A stretch of DNA of 64,000 bases from Eublepharis macularius (Eukaryota > Chordata > Lepidosauria > Squamata > Eublepharidae). The DNA is taken from assembly GCF_028583425.1 (NCBI RefSeq), contig NC_072806.1, forward strand, positions 36,564,001 through 36,628,000. The letters run 5' to 3'. A program made the position numbers and the translations under genes. Positions 31,603 through 44,700 of the stretch are shown in pieces. The notes beneath the pieces are model-generated. The model saw only the letters and a list, made by a program, of their open reading frames with translations, had not been told where the DNA came from and did not search any database. Each line of letters starts with the position of its first letter. Within the stretch, counting starts at the first letter, position 1.

Positions 31603-34600
31603 GCCCATCAATTTCCAGTCCAATACCCCTCCCCTGAAATTCTAATATTTGGTGAGATGAAGAAAAGGAGAGACTTCACCAACGGACTGAAATAAAATAA
31701 GGTTTTTTTAATAGAGAATCAGCAGTTTCACAGCAATCAAAAAGTTTGTACATCATCGCAAGGGAAGTAAATCAGGGTTTTTTTTTTAAGTTCTCAAGTT
31801 TTAAAAATATCAACACCACCACACCACAAAATAAAACAAGAGCTTAAACTGCAGTCATAAGAGCCACAAAACCATCCTAGAGGCAATCAAGGCAGTTTCA
31901 GAAAACAGTAAACACATTAAAAAGTTTTCCCATTGTGATGCAGCCCCTTTAAAGCTACATGACATTTTCCCCACCTGAAAAAAATGAAACTAAATATAAA
32001 GAAAGCATAATACCAACATGAGTTAAAATAGCAGCTAGTTTTCCGTTTGTAAAGGCTGATCCTTTTAACTAAAAATTCTATTCCTTAATCTCCAGGGGAA
32101 TTTTAAAAAAATTGTTCCCACCTCTCTGTAACATATTCATGGCCATGACTTACAAGGGCAGCACTTGTTTGCCCCTCTGCCTCCCAATTCCCCGACCGGC
32201 TGTAATCGGAAGCAACTCACAAGTTCCTTAGAATGTTTACAGAATATGGCCCTGATCCAGGGCAAGGCGAACAAGTTCTGATCCTGCTGGAACAAAGAGG
32301 ACTTCCGCTTGTGATAATAAGGTTTACGTGCAAATTTTCTCGGGGTTGGGCCGTCAAAACACAGCCTTCACAAGTGGGACCCCTTTTCCATCCTCCTGCC
32401 AAGGTGATCCATTACGGGGGGGTGACTCTGAGCCCACTTCTTCTGGCAAGCTTGGCCTGCTTCGCCACAATTGAAGAAGTCAAGATGCTGCAGTTACTGG
32501 GCAAGGGGCCACCATGGGTAACCTCAAAGGCTGCCCACATACAAGAACCCAGAAGATGGGATGTGCCGGAGTACCTGTTGCTGGCTGTGGAAAGGGAAGG
32601 TCCCACAAGCGCAGGAGAAACTTATGGTTCCATAGCAGAAAACAGAGCGGCCTTCGAGATTCTGGACTTCGTATTACTCTAGACTACAGGCTGAGTTGAT
32701 AGCTGCAGTGTTTCCATCCCCAATTGGCTGGCCTGTTCACAACCATTTGATAAATCACAGATGGAGCCATTGCTTAGGTTTATATTCCACCCCCTGCCCA
32801 GCCATGCTGCACCTGACACACTTAGGAGCATTTGGGTGTGCGGCACTAATGACAGCAAACTGTAATAAGCCGCTGCCAAGTCAAGGAAAACAGAAACACA
32901 GCCTCTCAGGGAATCCACAGACATACCCCACTTTGTACAGCTGCAGTCAAGACTTGACAACAACAAACAAACAGAGAATGGGCCTAACTCCCTCCCCCTT
33001 AGCTCCAGCTATGTACATAACACACTCACTTCGATACGTATTCTGCTTTGCCCAAGAATGAAAAAGGTGCATTTTGAAAAGTGACACCCCCCTCCCAAAG
33101 GGTTAAACCCTGACCCATTAAAACCTGCCCTGCATTTGTTAACCTGCAGTCAATTAAAAAGCAAGATAAAGCAAGCAGAACCTGACACAAAGAACTGGAA
33201 AATACCGTAACCTTGGATACAGTTTCCAAGGACACTGGGGCCCTGGGCCAGACGAACAGCAGCAGAGGGGAAGGTGAACAGGATGCCGAGTCTTTCGAAC
33301 TGGAGGTGGGGAGCGGGGAGCAGAATAATCTCTCCCAATGCAACAGCCTTTTGGTAAAAAAATGTGAAGTTGTTTGTGTCAGGCAAGACACAAAAATGCC
33401 TTTCTTTTGGTAGACAACATTGGTAACAGAACCCAGATGGCTATTTCCCCCCCTCCAGTATGTGTTATGGGCCTAACATGTTCACAATTCAGTAAGCTCT
33501 GCCGTAATTATAGTTGGAAATTCTGTCTCCCTCCACCCCTACGACATGGCTAAAAAGTGGGCTGGAGTTATCTAGAGACAATAATAGCACAAGAAGCCGA
33601 AGCGTTGCTTGGAATGGACGCTTGCGGTGGCGGCTCTACAGCTGAGCATTCAGGCACCAGCTGACGCACCCCTCCCACTTCAACAGCTACTGGTGCAAGG
33701 GTCTGTGGGGGTCCTATATGTATTTGAAAAAGCCTTTCCTTCCCCTGCACAGCTGTTATACACAAAGAGCTGGTTTGATTCAGCAACATGCATAAGACGA
33801 CTCTCCCAAAGGTTTATGCGCGTACAGTTTGCCAAATGCTGGAGCCAAGGAGGGTTTGCTAGCCACCTGGCAAGGAGACAGCTCAGGGGATATTCTGTAG
33901 CCTCGTGTAGAACAGGTGCTGTAAATTTACCCCGAGTTGACTTTATCATGCCCTGAAGTAATATGAGAATGAGCTCCCAAAGAGAAAACCGGGTTAAACA
34001 TGGGACTGAAAAGGCCAAGAGCGCACCACCAGAAGGTACCATGCATCACGGGTATAGTAGTGCACAAATGCCCCATGGCATCCACAACACGAACTCAAAC
34101 TTCAGGACTGGTTTATTATCAAGGCCCGAGGAGCAGGAAATCATGCACGCTGTGCCACGAAGCGCCTAGCATTAAGTATTTCACAAGCCCACCTGCTGCA
34201 GAGCTGTAAGGGGAACGGAGGAGGCTTTTCTTCATTTTAAATTGGACCCTGTTCTCATTCATGTCATGTGAGCTCATTTGCACACTACTTTGGGATATGG
34301 CAAAACAGCCACAAGGTGATGCCTGCACAATGTCTGCTAACTGGCAGAGGAATCAGGATGGAGGTGAGACACAGCTAAGAGGCCACCAAACATCGTAAGT
34401 CAATAAAATGACATACAGGCCGCCTTGGACTAAAAATGAATGCCAAATGGTGGAGAAGTGGGTGTAGAGCAGCAACTAGTCCAAGCCAGCAGACCCTTTA
34501 CCTTGCTGTTGCCTAATTAAGATGCCCTATTCTATTTCAACACTGTGGCATGCAGCTTTAGAAGAAAGAAAAAGACCATTTGTGGACCTTTAGATTTCCA

Positions 34601-35649
34601 CAACTATGATAATCCAGATTATTTAAGCCACTTGCTTAAGGGCAGGCCAACACTTGCCACCCCCAGACTGTGCAAGAAAAAGGTTTTCTATCAGAGCACA
34701 TCTAAGAAATGACAATTCAACCAACGGAAGACAGTATTTTTGCTTAGGAAAGGTCTGTGCTTGCCCCCAAATTGTATGAGTCACATATAGTGGTAATGCC
34801 CTTAGAAAAATGACACAAGTTTATGACAAGACCCTTGACTTCATGCCATACTGCCACTTAATTCTAAAAAAATTAAAATGAAAATAAAGACTCCAGTCCC
34901 TGGACTCATTGAGGCATGTATGCAGTAAAAATTTTTTGAGAAACATGCTAGATCCGAGGACAGCAACCCTTTTGCCTGGTGCAAGAACCCTTTCCCCAAT
35001 ATAAGTGCAAAATAGCCTCTTGCATCGGGGAAGGTACTAAGGGCCACCACTGGGCCCAATTCATTATTTATTTCCAGACAGGGATGGAGAAGCATCAGAA
35101 AATCTGAGTCGACAACCTCCTAAAACCTACGTTGTCAAGAGTTCCCTGTTGGAGGGTTCTCAGGCTTAGGAGCCAGGAGACTCATTTAAGACCTTATTTA
35201 AAACACACAAACAAACCCCTTTAGGTTTCTAAGATCCACTGCAGCTTGAAATGCAAGTCACTTCTTTACCGTCTTGGAGGAGGAATTTTCATTGCCCACT
35301 TCCCCAAATTTAGAAACAATGGTTTACCGCACTTGACAAGCAGTGCTAGTCAAATCCCACTCAAGAAACGCAGCAGTTTGTACCTCAGGGCGAAAAACAA
35401 AGAAAAACTGCATTCCGAATCCTTCTTTACAAAGTCCTTCACAAGGAACTAGGAGATAAATAGTGGCTTTTGCACCAGAGCAGCAAAGCCTGAAACAAAA
35501 ACATTTTATAAATACTCTAACCACTTACTTGGAAAAAACGTCACATTTATTGCCCCGCCCCTGCAACCCACCTACCCCTTCGTCCCCACCCCGCCCCCTT
35601 CCAGTGTATAGTTCCCTAGCAGGACTGCATCGAGTCAGCAGAAGTGTCT
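31597..35649 (-). other. SYNRG: Probable long 3' UTR of SYNRG
   Basis: About 4 kb after the stop codon hold almost no recognisable transposon, in contrast to the repeat-packed introns. This fits a transcribed, constrained 3' UTR. Minus-strand AATAAA hexamers occur at 35546-35551, 34112-34117 and 31597-31602. The last is taken as the distal end. Open frames here on either strand (for example 32233-32682 +) look like chance. The extent is inferred. Confidence 0.5.
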
Positions 35650-35781
35650 TCAGAGCAGATCAGGCAAAATGAGACCAGGAGGTTTGGGCTCCACGCAATT
35701 GATCCAGAAGTTGGCGCAGCTGGCATGGTACTGGTGCCCTCCATAAGCAAGTTTAAAATTGTCAGCCTCTGAATTAAAGGC
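35650..35781 (-). CDS. SYNRG: SYNRG terminal coding exon
   Basis: 132 nt: 43 codons and the stop TGA (35652-35650). The acceptor is TCCACAG. It begins AFNSEADNFKLAYGGHQYH and ends KPPGLILPDLL. HQYHASCANFWINCVEP has closely spaced His and Cys residues. The dileucine end is conserved as I recall it. Confidence 0.96.
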   Translation of the reverse strand, partial: AFNSEADNFKLAYGGHQYHASCANFWINCVEPKPPGLILPDLL

Positions 35782-38700
35782 CTGTGGAGGGAAAAGACAA
35801 AACAAATCAGAAACCTGCCATAGCCCCACGTGCTACATAAGGACTGGATTGTGGCGCATATGGTTATATCGACGCACTATGCACGGAGACTAAATTTTTA
35901 TGCCGTTTCCCAGCTGCTCTATTACCATGGGACTATTTAATGCGGGTCTGGCTGCATAACGTGGGTCTGACTGTTTTAAGGGGGCCTGGAAAGGACACAG
36001 CAATGGATGGTGCCAAACAATTTTAGGTAGTTATTGTAGTGTTTATAAAACAGCTCTTTTAAAAGAAGAGGGGAGGGGAGTCAGAGAGAAGGAGAGGTAT
36101 AAAGGGGCCGCATCTATTCACTGTGGCTTTTGGGCTGCAGGATCCTGCCCCCTCCCCTCCCGAGCCATTCCACTCTCGTGTGCAACTTTTCCACGCCGGC
36201 CATAACCAGACTCACATCCACATCATCCGTGGTTACTATTAATAAGGTTTTGTACTTTGATCAGTTTGCAAACTCACATTAAGAGGGAACCAAGTTAGCA
36301 TGATTCATTTTTAGTGCCAGGACAGATTTAACACTAATCCACGGTTACAGCTCACGGGTAAAAGTGTGTAGGGGGATACTTGACTCCAGAACGGTGATAC
36401 TCAGTGGCTTAGGAGGCACAGGTGGCTCTTTAACATGCCCTCTGTGGCTCTTCTAAGAACTGTTCCCCAATGTGGCACCTCCCTCAGGTTTCAGGGAAGT
36501 GGGCAAAGTCCTTGCCCAGCAGGCCTTGTGGTTTGGCAGTTGGTTTCCACCTTGAAACTGCTGTCATCGGAAGAACAGATACTCTGCAAGCCTCCCAGAG
36601 GTGCAGGCCTCATTCAAGGTATTATGCATGCAGCTCTCTGTGAGCCACAAACAGAGTGCTACTGCTCCAGAGCAGTGTATCTTTGAGGCCGATTCCCAAT
36701 TTCACGAACCATGGCTAGAAACAGAATCATGTGATATCAGTACTAGGACATAAACCCAAGTACTCAATCGGCATCAAGATGGCGACAGTTATAATTGCCA
36801 CAGTTCAAACCATTTTACAATTGCTCCACGTGGCCCATCATCTTCTCCTGGATCATAACCAGATACTGACCTATGGAGAGACATTTTCGATGCCATCCTC
36901 ATGGCAAGTGTAATGCACGCCCAGCCCCAAATTGCAAGCAGCTAGAGCCAAGTGCTTAAAATCTTGACAGGAGTGACTGAGAGGTGATATGACAACCGTC
37001 TTCAAGTACTTGAAGGGCTGTCCTATACAGGATGGCACAGAGCTGTTTTCCATTGCCCAAGGTCAGACCAGAACCGACAGGTTGAAATTAAGAGTTTTCG
37101 GCTAAACATTAGGAAGAACTTCCTGACACTTAGAGCAGTCTCTCAGTGAAACAGGCTTCCTCGGGAGGTGGTGGGCTCTCCTTCTTTAGAGGTTTTTAAG
37201 CAGAGGCGAGATGGCCATCTGACACCAATGCAGATTCTGTGAACTGAGGCAGATCATGAGGGAGAGGGCAGGGAGGGTTACATCAGTGCTTAGTTCTTGT
37301 GGCTCCTTCTTACATGCCCAGGGTAAGGCTGATCACCACCTTGGGGTCAGGTAGCAATTTCCCCCAGGCCAGTTTGGCAGGGGATCCTAGAGGTCTTTTG
37401 CTATCTTCTTGACATGGAATAAGGGTCACTGTGTGTGTATGGGGGGAGGTATTTGTGAATTTCCTGCATTGTGCAGGGGATTGGACTAGCGTGGGACTCT
37501 AATCTGGAGAGGCGGGTTTGATTCCCCACTCCTCCACTTGAAGCCAGCTGGGTGACCTTGGGCTAATCACAGCTCTCTGCAGCTCTCTCAGCCCCACCCT
37601 CCTCACAGGGTACTTTGTTGTGGGGATAATAATAATATACTTTGTAAACCGCTCTAAGTGGGCATTAAGTTGTCCTGAAGGGCGGTATATAAATCAAATG
37701 TTGTTGTTGTTGTTGTTATTAGATGACCTTGGAGTCCCTTCCAACCCTAAGATTCTATGAAATATTATAAAACCAAAACCTGTCTGCCACCTCCACTTAA
37801 ATTTGCTTTTAGTTTTATTGGTATATGTTTCCTCCCCTGTGCTTTAGGAAATTTTAATTGAAAAACATAGCAACTATTTAGTACTAGTATAAAATAATAG
37901 TAAAATAATTATTTTATTATTTAACATAACTACTAAATGCTTTATTTAGAAAGCTATAGGCTATATATTTTCTAGATTAATACAATACACAAATGCCTTG
38001 AGTCACTGAGAAAGGTGGGTTTTCAATTGCCCATAAATAAATGCTACTTTTATAGCTAAATTCTATTTTCTAAACAAAATAAGCATCAGCAGTGGCTGTA
38101 TTAAATATTACTTGTTTAGACAAATAGTATATTCAACTCACTTTAGCAGTTTGATATATTAATTTTCTAAATAAAATTATCATTTAGCAGTAGCTGCAAT
38201 AAATAATTACTATTAATAATAAATGCTTGTTTGATTTAGAAAACAAAATATATTTATTCTGACACTGATTGCAGTCTCTCTGACCTCAGAGAGGGCTGCT
38301 TGCTCTGTAGCTGCCTTAGGCTCAATAACCTTTAAATCGCTAACAATTCCTTTGCAGCCATCATCTGTCTGAATCAAACAAGCTGAAAGGCACCTAATTG
38401 GGGTGTGTGTTTGTGAGAGGGGTATAGATATTCAAGGGAACAAACCCCAAAGGCTAAACTTCAAGGTTTTCTGTTGGTTAGGCAAAGCAACAGAATAGGG
38501 GTCCTTGCCAGCTGCATTAATACTGCTGACCGACTTGCTGAAGCATTTCTGGAAGTCTTGTTAGAAGAGGAGATGGGAAGGCATGGCAAAAGGTTCTCTC
38601 ATTGGGTCTTAAAACAAAATCAAAAGTGATTTGTTTTTCAGCAAGGAACAGACTAACCAGACTCGGGGCTTGCTTGATTTAAAATATTTTATGTTAATTT

Positions 38701-41700
38701 TACGTAAAATGTGTGGTGTTAACACAGTGACTGTATTCTGTTACACTTAATGATAAATATTTTTAAAAAGGTCCTTACACAAATTTTAGGCGGGGAGGGT
38801 GTGCAAGGCGGGTTTTCAAATCAAGATCCCATTGGGCAGGGCACCTTTGAGACTGAGCTCTTTTGGACCAGTTTAGGGATGCCAGTCCCCTGCTGTGGCA
38901 GGGGCTCTCCCATTCCAACCCTCCACCCCCTGCCCCTGCTTACCTAGCGAGCGGGGGGGGGGCGGTATGTGCCTCCTGGGGTGCACCCCTAGGCAGAGCA
39001 GCACTCTCTTGGGCAGCACGGCATGCTCCTGTGTGCTGCAGCAGCCCAATTCGGTTGGATTCAATCTCAATTTGGCCCGAATTGGACCGCTGCAGAGCAC
39101 GGCTGGATTCGGGCTGAATCCCCCCCCCAGGGGAGTGCAAAAGTGCTCTCAGGACAGCCTGTGACTTGCATGAAGATATCACTTCCCGGAAGTGACCTCA
39201 TTGCACAAGCCGGGAGCTCACATGCACATGCAGTGTCACTATGTGTATAAAATAAGTGCCAGGCCTCTGATCTTCCGCCCCGGGGGGGGGAGGGGTCAGG
39301 GGACCTGGCAACCTTAAGGTGATGTAGTTGATGGTGTGTCGGGCTATGATCTAAGAGACATAGGTTCAACTTCTCCCACTCCGTCATGGAAGCTTGCTGG
39401 ATGACCTTAGGCCCGTAGTCAATGGGGAAAAAGGACGGCCGCACCAAGGCAAAACAAAGAGAAAAAGGCAAATGGTGCAAAGGGAAGAGTATTTAATAAT
39501 TATATAACCCCTATGTATTTCACAACAGCTGCTTCAAGGGGATCCCTACAACAGCCCCAATCCAAATCAGAATGTTCCCTGGATGCTTTTTCACATTAAC
39601 AGGTCAGGAGACCTCCTGCGGAAAGTGTAATTCAGCCCCCAGCTCCCCTCCTTTTTTAAAAAAAGGACAAGCCTCAAGCCCCTGTGGTTGCTTTCAAAAC
39701 CTTGAAAACGTATGTACATTGTTTACTGAAGTCTCAGGGAAAGTAGGGCGAGGTGGGGCAGGTCCATTTCCAACTACTGCAGAAAATGTGTGTGCTGGCA
39801 GGATATTACCTGCACACAGGGCTTTTTTTCTGGGAAAAGAGGTGGTGGAACTCAGTGGGTTGCCCTCGGAGAAAATGGTCTCATGGCTGGTGGCCCCGCC
39901 CCCTGATCTCCAGACAGAGGGGGGTTTAGATTGCCCTCTGTGCTGAGCGGCGCAGAGGGCAATCTAAACTCCCCTCTGTCTGGGGATGGCCATGTGACCA
40001 TTTTCAAGAGGTGCCAGAACTCCGTTCACCGCGTTCCAGCTAAAAAAAAGCCCTGCATGAACAACCCCTTCACTTCAGGCATCCTATAAGTTAGTCTATT
40101 TCATATCTACAGACCTCCTTTTCTCAGATCTACATTCTGATTTTTGCCCAGGGCTGCAGTGGTTAAAATTGTCTAACCAGGATCTGGGAGACCCAGGTGC
40201 AAATGCTCGCTCTGCCATGGAAGCTTGCTGGGCGACTGTGAGCCAATCACACACACTTAGCCTGGACAGAGAGTAGAACGACGTAAGCCATTTTGGGTCT
40301 CTATTGGGGAGAAAGGTGGGACGCAAATGAAGTAAATATGTAAAGAATAGACTTTATCTCAGCAAATCTGTGGACTCTACTCATGTTCATTAAGATACTA
40401 AAGGGGAAGAGGGAGAAGTTTGCAAAGAAAGATGGGTAGGCGCAAGGGCACTCAACTCCTCCTGCACCTGATTTTTCCCAGGCAAATACTTTAAAGTCAC
40501 TCCGGCCCAGTTGAGTTCATTGGAGCTAATATGCTGTAAGAGACTGATAATCCAGCATTACACTCCTGAGCATATGCCTGTATGTCTTCTATGGAGGCTC
40601 CAGGAACGATGAAGTCTCATTTCAACCAGTTTCTTTTCCAACAGAATGCTTTCGATAAACAAAATTGTTTATTTAATGCAAACATGACCTGAGATGTCCG
40701 TTGTGCTCCCTGAATGTCTTAAAACACAATCGAGGCAACCCTGTCCCAGGCCAGACATGCAAGAATTGATATGCAGAGTTAATTGCGACTGCAACTTCTT
40801 TGCCACACAACAACACACCAGCACAAAATGCAAAACTACTCACGAGGCAAGAGGCATGCCAACACAACAAAGAAGAGAGGAAGCAACACCAGCACAAATT
40901 AGTCGATTAAATCAAGAGGTTAGAGAGAGTCACAAAAACTGTGATTGGACACATATGGAGAACAAGGGCAGCGGTCAATGCCACCTTCTTGCCTTGGGCA
41001 CACATGAAAAGAGAAAAAAAATGTCATGGGTTCGTACTTCTCTAGGAGGTTCTTCCGCAGGCTTGTCTTCTTTCTGAAACAATGTTGAAACCAAAAAGGT
41101 CAACACAATTGCCAAAACACAGGAGTCAGCTGGCAATAATTGCCCTCCTGTTTAAAGGGGCGGTGGCGGGGTGGTGGTGGTTGTCCTCTGTTCCACTGAG
41201 TTGTTCTTCAGCGGCTCTCTTTACCCCTTTGACAATCAAGCAGTACAGGTTCCCAAGCTTACCTGTCTTCATTTGAAAGATCTTGAGCAGCAGCCACAGA
41301 GAGTTTGTTTTTGTCTCCAAATCACAAACTACAATTGCTCACTTTCCTCTACAACTTGGTTTGGAATCCTTCTTTGGAGGAAGAGACCAACTTGTAGTTT
41401 GGGAATCGGTTGCAATGACCAACTTGGGTTCACTGCAAAAGCCTCTAGTTTCTGAGCCACACACAAGGAAGGGGAAGAAGGATCTCCTTGCTCACATACT
41501 GACAAACCACAACTCACTTCCAGTAGTATAACTATTTCATACTGGTACTCATACCTTCTTTTTCCCCCTACGAATGTTCTCTTTCTTTCCCATTCCTTAT
41601 AGAATCATAGGGTTGGAAGGGACCTCTAGGGTCATCTAATCCAACCCCCTGCACAATGCAGGAAATTCACAACTACCTCCCCTCCCCACACCCCCAGTGA

Positions 41701-44700
41701 CCCCTGCCCCATGCCCAGAAGATGGCAAAACACCGTCAGGATCCCTGGCCAAACTGGCCTGGGGGAAATTGCTACCTGACCCTAAGGTGGCGATCGGCCT
41801 TACCCTGGGCATGTAAGAAGGGGCCACAAGAACTAAGCACTGATGTAACCCTTCCTGCCCTCCCATCATGATCTGCCTAAGTTCACAGAATAAGCATTGC
41901 TGTCAGATGGCCATCTAGCCCCTGCTTATATAACTTATGATTAAGTGTTATTGTACATTGAAAAATGTCATTGATAGAAATATTTTACTGTAACACAAGA
42001 GGAATTTTTAAAAATCGTAGGGGAAGTCTATATGAACCACGAACCTGCCCATACAAGGCATTGTTTGGTTTTTAGGGTATTGTGCTTGATAAGCAGGAGA
42101 CAGAGGGCCTTTTGTTCACCAAACACACAGAAGAAGGCCAGCGGAATGGACTCAGAGCTGGCATTCCCTGCATCCCCAGACTGTTGTTGTGATGCCAGCC
42201 CAGTCATATTTTTAGAAATGTCACATGACTGTGGCACTGTCAGGAGCCTTCAGGGCCAGAACCTAGAACCTCTGGGTTTGTGCTTTGCTGCCTCCTTGTG
42301 ATGAACACCATCCAGGCTACGCTCTAAAAGGCTTTACAGGCTCTGATACCCTCCTAAGCTCCAGGGTAATTCCAGATATCCAGGCAGTCCACTGTTTTCG
42401 CTTTGACATGGAAGTGCTATTAAAGCTCCCAACACAGGCCCGAGAAACCCTTTCCCCCCTTCGCTTTAAGTTTGCGTTTTGCCACACAACCCTAAAGGAG
42501 CCCATAGAGGCACACTGCAGTTTTAAGTAAGGATATGATGAAGTTACAGATTACAAAAAACAACAAAACAGGAGGCAAGTTGCACCGGAGAGAGGAGCAA
42601 AATTCATTGTGGCATAATCTTTCTTGAGTCTGAGCTGCCTTCATGGCTTCCCCTTTCTGTTGGAATATATTTTGTTCATCTTTTAAGGCGCCATTGGCCT
42701 CCTGTTTATTTTGGCTGCTGCAGACGAACACGGCTAGCCATTAAGACCAAGCGAAGCAGCACTGAGACTTCGCCTGGCTGGCTGGCCGCCGTCCCTTTGC
42801 TGGATTCCCTCCAACTCTAAATGCCCAAAGCCTCCCTGCCTCCTATTCCCCCACCCTAACAACCTGCCAACAGTTCACCAGTGGCGAGGCACTGTGTAGT
42901 CTGTTGGGTGGCAGAATATTAGAGAGAGCCCATCTCTGCCTACATCACAGGTCTTAGCTTGTATAATACGTCAGCTAAAATTACGTCAGCTAAAATTAGT
43001 GGAATAAGTGTAGCAAAACACAGCAAACAGACAAAACCCCACACACATTCACAGCAAATGCAAAAGGGTTTTAGAGGGAGGGAAATGTTGCTTCTGTACT
43101 TACTTTGCTTCTAGAATCAACGTTCAAGAGACAGACGCCACAAGCCAGCTCTTGAGCATTTTTAATTCCTGGACGAAGCATGCAAGAAGAGAAATCCAAC
43201 GAGTTTTCATCAGGCTGCAGGGGCAACAGGGAAAAAACACATATTTTACTCCATAAGTTAATATAATAAATGACGTGAGATTTGCTGCTACCCACCTTAC
43301 ATCCCTATGTTAGGAGAAAGGAAAGAATATTAATTTTAGTATTTTGAATAAATAAATAATTAAGATGTAGTATCAGCCGCCATAACACGCTTAGTCGGCT
43401 TTTAAAAGGCTAAAGGGCAAGACTGTCACAGCTGCTACTATCCACGACAACTATGTGGATCCTCCAGGTTCAGAGGCAGTCCATCTCTGCATAGCAGATG
43501 CTGGAAAGAATCAGCAGAGGAAGGCCATCATTGTCGTGACCTGTACAACGGATTCCCAGAGGCATGTTGGGAGCAGACTGCTTGGCTACAGGAAACTTTG
43601 GTCTGATCTAGCAAAGAGCATCTTATCAGCTGTATTTAAAATTAAGCCTCCATATACAGTGGCAATATACATCTAAATATCTAACACTGGGACCAAATTA
43701 CAGGGGACAGCTGTTGCCTTCATCTTGCTCTCTCTGTAGGCTTCCTGGTTGGCTACTGCTGGAAACAGGACAATGAGCTAGGTGAACCACGGCTTGGTTC
43801 AAAAGGCAATTTTTAACATTTTTAGTTCACCTTCTCACAGTGCAATCCTAAGCCGAGTGACATCCTTCTAAGCCCACTGGTTTTAATGGATTTAAAGGGT
43901 GTAACTGTTCAAGACTACACTGTTGTACTAGCAGTGAAAAAAAAGACAGACTTTATTGCAGATCTTAAAAACTCTCCTCCAAAATTATCCACCTTTCCTT
44001 CACCATGACATCCAAGAAGCAGAGCACAATGAGCAGGGTTTTACGTGTGTAACATGATTGGATGTGAACCATGTACAGAAGACAAAAAAACCCTGGTCTA
44101 GGAGGGCCCATAGAATTGGAAGCCAATGTCCCAGTCCTACTAGAACACCACCAAAAGACAGCGGTGGTAGTATTGCCACCACTTCTCCGAACTAGCGCTA
44201 GTTCAGACACTGGGGGAAACAAACCTTGAGTCTTACTGGCCAGCTGCGCTGAATCTCCATGAAACAGTTTCAAAGGCCAAACCAGGCACTAGTTTAGATT
44301 AAAGCCAAGGATCAAAGAAGCACCACACTGTTATGAAGAATATTTTGTTTATTATAAATATGCACTGAAAGATTATATACTGTAAAGTTTGTAAAAGGAC
44401 AGGTAAAACAATAACGATCTAACTAGACCTAACATTACACATACCAAGCAGAGTCTCTTGCCATGATGGAAACTTGCAGGTATTACACAGCATTCTTAGT
44501 CAGTATGAACGTGTCTAAGTCCAAGGCATCAGGTGTCCAATCCCAGGGTGATTGGACACCTGTAACCAGGGCTTTTTTTCTGGGAAAAGAGGTGGTGGAA
44601 CTCAGTGGGTTGCCCTCAGAGAAAATGGTCACATGGCTGGTGGCCCCGCCCCCTGATCTCCAGACAGAGGGGAGTTTAGATTGCCCTCCGCGCCGCTTGG

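Noticed and set aside
32233-32682. 149-codon frame on the plus strand
   Set aside because: It lies antisense within the probable SYNRG 3' UTR and has no family motif or codon bias.
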